From Phaeodactylum tricornutum CCAP 1055/1 (taxonomy: Eukaryota; Bacillariophyta; Bacillariophyceae; Surirellales; Neidiaceae): a DNA stretch of 64,000 nt. The translations under genes and the position numbers were made by a program. The stretch is taken from the NCBI RefSeq assembly GCF_000150955.2, contig NC_011669.1:759667-823666 (forward strand), read 5' to 3'. This document shows, in pieces, positions 60,575-64,000 of this stretch (position 1 is its first letter; every line of letters begins with the position of its first letter). The notes under the pieces are model-generated. The model did not search any database, had not been told where the DNA came from, and saw only the letters and a list, made by a program, of their open reading frames with translations.

Positions 60575-60841
60575 CTATACCACTCTCGCTTTTGTAATGT
60601 AAATGTGGCTGTCGTCTCGAGCGGCAATATATCTCACGTTGGCAAAAGTGATAGTCATTCTCTGAAACCCGTCAACGCCATGCACATTCGAGCTTTCCAT
60701 TAGCATTTGGTATAGTAGTGAAGCATCGTGCGAGGTCAATTGTCCGCGAACAATTTTTCCTTCTAAGTCCATGACTGTACTCGCCAGCTGTCCTTGGATG
60801 GGAGAGGCGTCGAGATCCAAGGGAGCTCTGTCGTTGTCCAT
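60575..60841 (-). CDS. LAMTOR4-like Ragulator subunit
   Basis: 88 residues, ATG 60841. Roadblock-type fold by pattern: PIQGQLASTVMDLEGKIVRG (strand, turn, strand as in LAMTOR4 IPDQLGYLVLSEGAVLAS), a helix (SHDASLLYQMLMES) and paired strands FQRMTITFANVRYIAARDDS followed by HIYITKAR, matching the spacing of LAMTOR4 [20 protein letters not shown] / VFVVKR. LAMTOR4 is part of the Ragulator complex that anchors Rag GTPases and TORC1 to lysosomes. Assignment rests on this pattern and length (human 99 residues). The end may be spliced to the open frame downstream (60200-60544). Confidence 0.6.
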   Translation of the reverse strand: MDNDRAPLDLDASPIQGQLASTVMDLEGKIVRGQLTSHDASLLYQMLMESSNVHGVDGFQRMTITFANVRYIAARDDSHIYITKARVV

Positions 60842-61539
60842 ATTTCAAATTTTCCTTACAATACCGGGACCGATCAGCTTTATGCCAAACACACTCCTAT
60901 ATTGCAACTTGAATTTGCGGTATTGCGAACAATTTTCGGCACCTACCACTCACCGGAGATGTCCGACTCTAGCTTCGACGAGTGACCAGCTGTCTGGGAT
61001 GCTCCCTCGTGTATCCCTAGGTTGTGAACAGAAAAGGACCTCCCTCACCTCTTTTCCGGTCGATTGTATTGGATGTGCTCGGCCGCCTCCTGGTCGATAT
61101 CCTCTATAGATTGAGACGTAGCCTTTTATGTTCACAGTGGCGCTCACGCACAATGTGCCATTTCTTATACCGCAGGAAGCTGCTGCGTGTCAGTACTACA
61201 GGCAAATACTGCTTACCGTCCAGGTTAAATCTTGAATTTGGAGCCGTCGATGCCTTCCGTGGTGAGTTCAGAACCTCATATCAAATATTTATTGCTGATT
61301 TCGGGACCATTCCGATGACTTTCTACTTACTGGCAATTTGGGCTTTCATAAAAAGAAAAACATTAGTTACGTGTTGATCTCCAGGGAAAACTCTAAGAAA
61401 AGAACTTTTTTTCGAATGCCTTGGCTTTCTTCAGAATTAGATGCGATATCAAACGGATTTTATTGTCGATATATAGGGGAAATTCGAAACCATACATCCA
61501 ATCAATGACTAAAGCTGTACAAAGTGATCTATAGAAAGG
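60842..61539. other. divergent promoter spacer
   Basis: About 700 bases between the LAMTOR4-like gene and the PHD-finger gene. Short open frames only; nothing recognised. Confidence 0.45.
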
Positions 61540-64000
61540 ATGTCCTCCCAGCTTGGTCAGAAACAGTCGAAATCTATTGGACGCTGCAAGTTGTGGCCAA
61601 AATCAGCACCCTCACAAGAACAGCAAACGCAGCCGCAGGCCACAACAGTGTTCAATACGCTATTTGTAAACATAAGAGTTGCGAACGACGATATTTTACC
61701 CTTATCGATATTGCTTGCTCAAATTAAGGGGGAAGTTGGAGTGATTAGAGATCGTCACCTGTCACCTGACTTGCATTGTGGAGAAAACACCGAAATGGGT
61801 CCTGAAAATCAAACCGGTACTCCTGAAAGGGATGTAGAGGGGGCTCGTAGCTCACGCTCCGATGCGTCTGATGTTACTAATGAAAAGGATGCAGAGGGAG
61901 CTCCTAGCTCGCGCTCCAATGCAGCTGATGCTGATACAGAAAGTCCTATGATAGAAAGGTATGACAACGGCTCCTCTCTGATTTCTGGTTCAAAACTGAC
62001 TGCGAGTCGCCGCCGAAATGATTCTACGACCAGAATGATTAGGAAAGAACGTTTCGACGAAGACGCTCAAGCTGAGCATATGAATAAAGCACAAAAGGGG
62101 GGCGGTCGACCAAATCGATCTAAAAGGGGTCATCGGACCTCGACTGATACCTTACCATCGCTCACAGCGGTGGAAGAAGACGGATCTTTTGCAGTTGTCA
62201 AAGTTCTTGTTAGTGGAAAGCCATTCTCGCCATCAGGAGATTTTGACAAATCCAAATCACTCGACGCATTTGTTGGAAATGATGGCAATCAATATTATTG
62301 TCAAGTTTGCCGAGAATTTGGCAACGTGGTATGCTGCGATGGCTGCCCACGAGTTTATCATCAAAAGTGTATACCACCTGAGGATCCGTCGCGGAAGTCG
62401 TTGGAGAACGACGACGACCCGTGGTTTTGTCCAGAATGCATTGCGAAGAGCTATTGTGAACGCTCCCGTAAAAACACAGATAAGGTTGATCGAAAGTCAA
62501 GTCGGCATCGATGTGTAGAATGTCACATGCGACGAATCGACCTTTCTTTAGAGCCGTGTGAAGAGTGTGGGAACTATGTGCACTACCCTTCTTGCAGAGA
62601 AGACGATGATGGTCGCAGAATTTGTTCGACATGTCGCGCTGTTGATAATCTCACCAAGGATGAAGACAGTTACGACTCGAATGGGGGAGGTAAAGACAAT
62701 CTTTTGGAAGCTCGCAATTCCGCTGACGATGATGATGATGAAGAAGAAGAAATTTTAGACGAAGGTCATGGTAGCGAGGAAAGCACGTCAAAGAAGAAGC
62801 GCAATAATCCGAGCAAAAGCAAGAAAAGGAAAAAGAGAAAGCGGAGAGCGACCTTTGATGGACAAAACGATGTGTCGCTCCCATCCGCATCGGCGCCTCC
62901 CTTGGGTCAACGAATGAAACTTATAAATGTTCCGCAGGCAACGCCTGCTTTCATCTTTTATCTTGGAGAAAACCGATGGAAGATTGAACGCGTTTTGGCA
63001 AGGAAGCATAGATACTTTAATCGATTACCGAAAGGAGAGGAGCGAAACGCGCTAGTGGCTCAGGAAGCTGCGGTATGGTGGTCAAAACTTCGTCTGTCCG
63101 AGCACAGACGGTATATTAATCTGTCAATGCGAGATTACGAGGCTCGCATAGTACAGTGGAAAGAGGAGAAAACCTTACGCGAAATGGGATCAACTGAAAA
63201 TATAGAGGATACACCTGCCATGCCTACTTTGGACGCGTTAGTAGACGATAATCGTCTGACAGTGGAACGACACCAACGGCTCTATTTGGGGACGTCCGTT
63301 GGCAGCAAGCCGTTCAAAGCAGAAAACGATCAAAGCTACAACCGAGTTCTTTTAGACATACTTCATGATATGCGATTTCATCCGGTTCCGATGTTCAGTA
63401 TTACTCGACCGGAGGATTACAAACAAAACGAGGAACAGAGTACGAAGGCTACTATACCGTACTTCGATGTCCATGGGCCAATTTCAACCAGCGTGGGCGA
63501 CGAATGTCTGGGCTGTTCACGTGGTTGGACACACTTTTGTTCAGTTCTAAAGAGAAGAATGCCTTCAGTTGAACATCGCGCAAAGTTACAACCACCACTT
63601 AGTTCGCTCGCGGCAACGCGCATTGGCTTAGGACTTCGACCACACTTGGAACGCTTCGAAGATTTTCCGACGAACGGGTCGCAGGATTCTGACTTGCTGT
63701 CATGGAGAGAGTCAGGAGAGCGAGATGATATTCAAAAGTTACCTGTTTTACCCAGTAGTTCGTTGAGTGATCCATCCGAACGGGCGGATGACATTGTTGA
63801 GTTTATTGAAGAAACAATGTATATGAAAGTCGCTGAGCCTCAGAGACTAGACGAAAATACGATGCACTCTCCAAAGAGTTCATTAGCTGGACGGACATTG
63901 CCGACATACCAAAGAAAAGGTAGTCACAGCGAAGGAGATGACAACGGGGGTAGTGGATGTTTGAACAAGTGTGGCAGGTGCAGAGCCGTTATTGAGAGCG
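61540..64000 (+). CDS. PHD-finger / HMG-box-like chromatin protein (partial)
   Basis: Open from ATG 61540 to the right edge without a stop, so at least 820 residues; the 3' end lies outside. The N-terminal frame is continuous with the later ATG at 61795, so I take the earlier start (MSSQLGQKQSKSIGRCKLWP). A PHD finger occupies about 254-300 with the full C4HC3 set (CQVC, CCDGC, H-x-x-C, WFCPEC), followed by more paired Cys (CVECHMRR, CEECGNYVHYPSC, CSTC), perhaps a second, degenerate zinc finger. A basic/acidic linker leads to an HMG-box-like segment (about 467-545, TPAFIFYLGENRWKIERV ... AAVWWSKLRLSEHRRYINLS). Near the edge CLNKCGRCRAVIES starts another Cys cluster. A nuclear chromatin reader or regulator is inferred. 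A 19-codon tandem duplication lies near residues 96-133. Confidence 0.85.
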   Translation, partial: MSSQLGQKQSKSIGRCKLWPKSAPSQEQQTQPQATTVFNTLFVNIRVANDDILPLSILLAQIKGEVGVIRDRHLSPDLHCGENTEMGPENQTGTPERDVEGARSSRSDASDVTNEKDAEGAPSSRSNAADADTESPMIERYDNGSSLISGSKLTASRRRNDSTTRMIRKERFDEDAQAEHMNKAQKGGGRPNRSKRGHRTSTDTLPSLTAVEEDGSFAVVKVLVSGKPFSPSGDFDKSKSLDAFVGNDGNQYYCQVCREFGNVVCCDGCPRVYHQKCIPPEDPSRKSLENDDDPWFCPECIAKSYCERSRKNTDKVDRKSSRHRCVECHMRRIDLSLEPCEECGNYVHYPSCREDDDGRRICSTCRAVDNLTKDEDSYDSNGGGKDNLLEARNSADDDDDEEEEILDEGHGSEESTSKKKRNNPSKSKKRKKRKRRATFDGQNDVSLPSASAPPLGQRMKLINVPQATPAFIFYLGENRWKIERVLARKHRYFNRLPKGEERNALVAQEAAVWWSKLRLSEHRRYINLSMRDYEARIVQWKEEKTLREMGSTENIEDTPAMPTLDALVDDNRLTVERHQRLYLGTSVGSKPFKAENDQSYNRVLLDILHDMRFHPVPMFSITRPEDYKQNEEQSTKATIPYFDVHGPISTSVGDECLGCSRGWTHFCSVLKRRMPSVEHRAKLQPPLSSLAATRIGLGLRPHLERFEDFPTNGSQDSDLLSWRESGERDDIQKLPVLPSSSLSDPSERADDIVEFIEETMYMKVAEPQRLDENTMHSPKSSLAGRTLPTYQRKGSHSEGDDNGGSGCLNKCGRCRAVIES

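Noticed and set aside
60794-61377. Plus-strand open frames of 63 and 117 codons near the LAMTOR4-like gene
   Set aside because: They overlap the minus-strand gene or its promoter, and their translations are rich in Arg/Leu/Cys without pattern.

Overview
The window looks like nuclear DNA of a pennate diatom, most probably Phaeodactylum tricornutum or a close relative. The evidence is indirect. Genes are intron-poor, and nearly every intron I could place is 40-120 bases with GT..AG ends. Several genes carry secretory leaders, one with the diatom plastid-type cleavage site (A|F). Most genes are core eukaryotic housekeeping genes packed tightly on both strands. I see no rRNA, convincing tRNA, CRISPR array, recognisable transposon or viral fossil.

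Layout. 0.5-3.7 kb: two neighbouring coiled-coil proteins with ER/plastid leaders, separated by a 46-bp foldback that contains a 40-bp tandem duplication. 3.8-11.3 kb: an MFSD5-like transporter carrying a SAP domain, IMP dehydrogenase (the reading frame breaks once), a small helical-repeat protein, a 2.1-kb gene-poor stretch and a mitochondrial-type thioredoxin. 11.7-26.5 kb: an unknown protein, a small three-repeat coiled-coil protein, an Lcl3-like nuclease, the pyruvate dehydrogenase E2 subunit, the ribosome-maturation nuclease NOB1, a phosphoinositide phospholipase C and APC6/CDC16. 27-37.3 kb: a CEMIP/TMEM2-like G8-domain protein, a 3.5-kb gene-poor stretch, an AMBRA1-like WD40 protein and a SWEET sugar transporter. 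37.9-48 kb: a PPR-SMR protein, a very long low-complexity protein and a KH-domain protein. 49-57.5 kb: MSH6 and SF3B3. 59.2-64 kb: a small conserved-looking protein, a LAMTOR4-like Ragulator subunit with an unassigned open frame behind it, and a PHD-finger/HMG-like chromatin protein that runs off the right edge.

There is no operon-like logic. Genes mostly alternate strand, so neighbours share bidirectional promoters (E2/NOB1, PLC/APC6, SWEET/PPR-SMR, KH/MSH6) or abut tail to tail with a few tens of bases between stops. A short motif (ACTGTAA or its complement) recurs in the spacers far more often than chance would predict by my hand count.

Functionally the window touches mitochondrial carbon entry, purine synthesis, sugar and oxyanion transport, phosphoinositide signalling, cell-cycle proteolysis, mismatch repair, splicing, 40S ribosome maturation, autophagy/TOR signalling and organelle RNA metabolism. 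Exon structures below were worked out by hand from reading-frame continuity, splice-site dinucleotides and remembered family sequences; no alignment was run.
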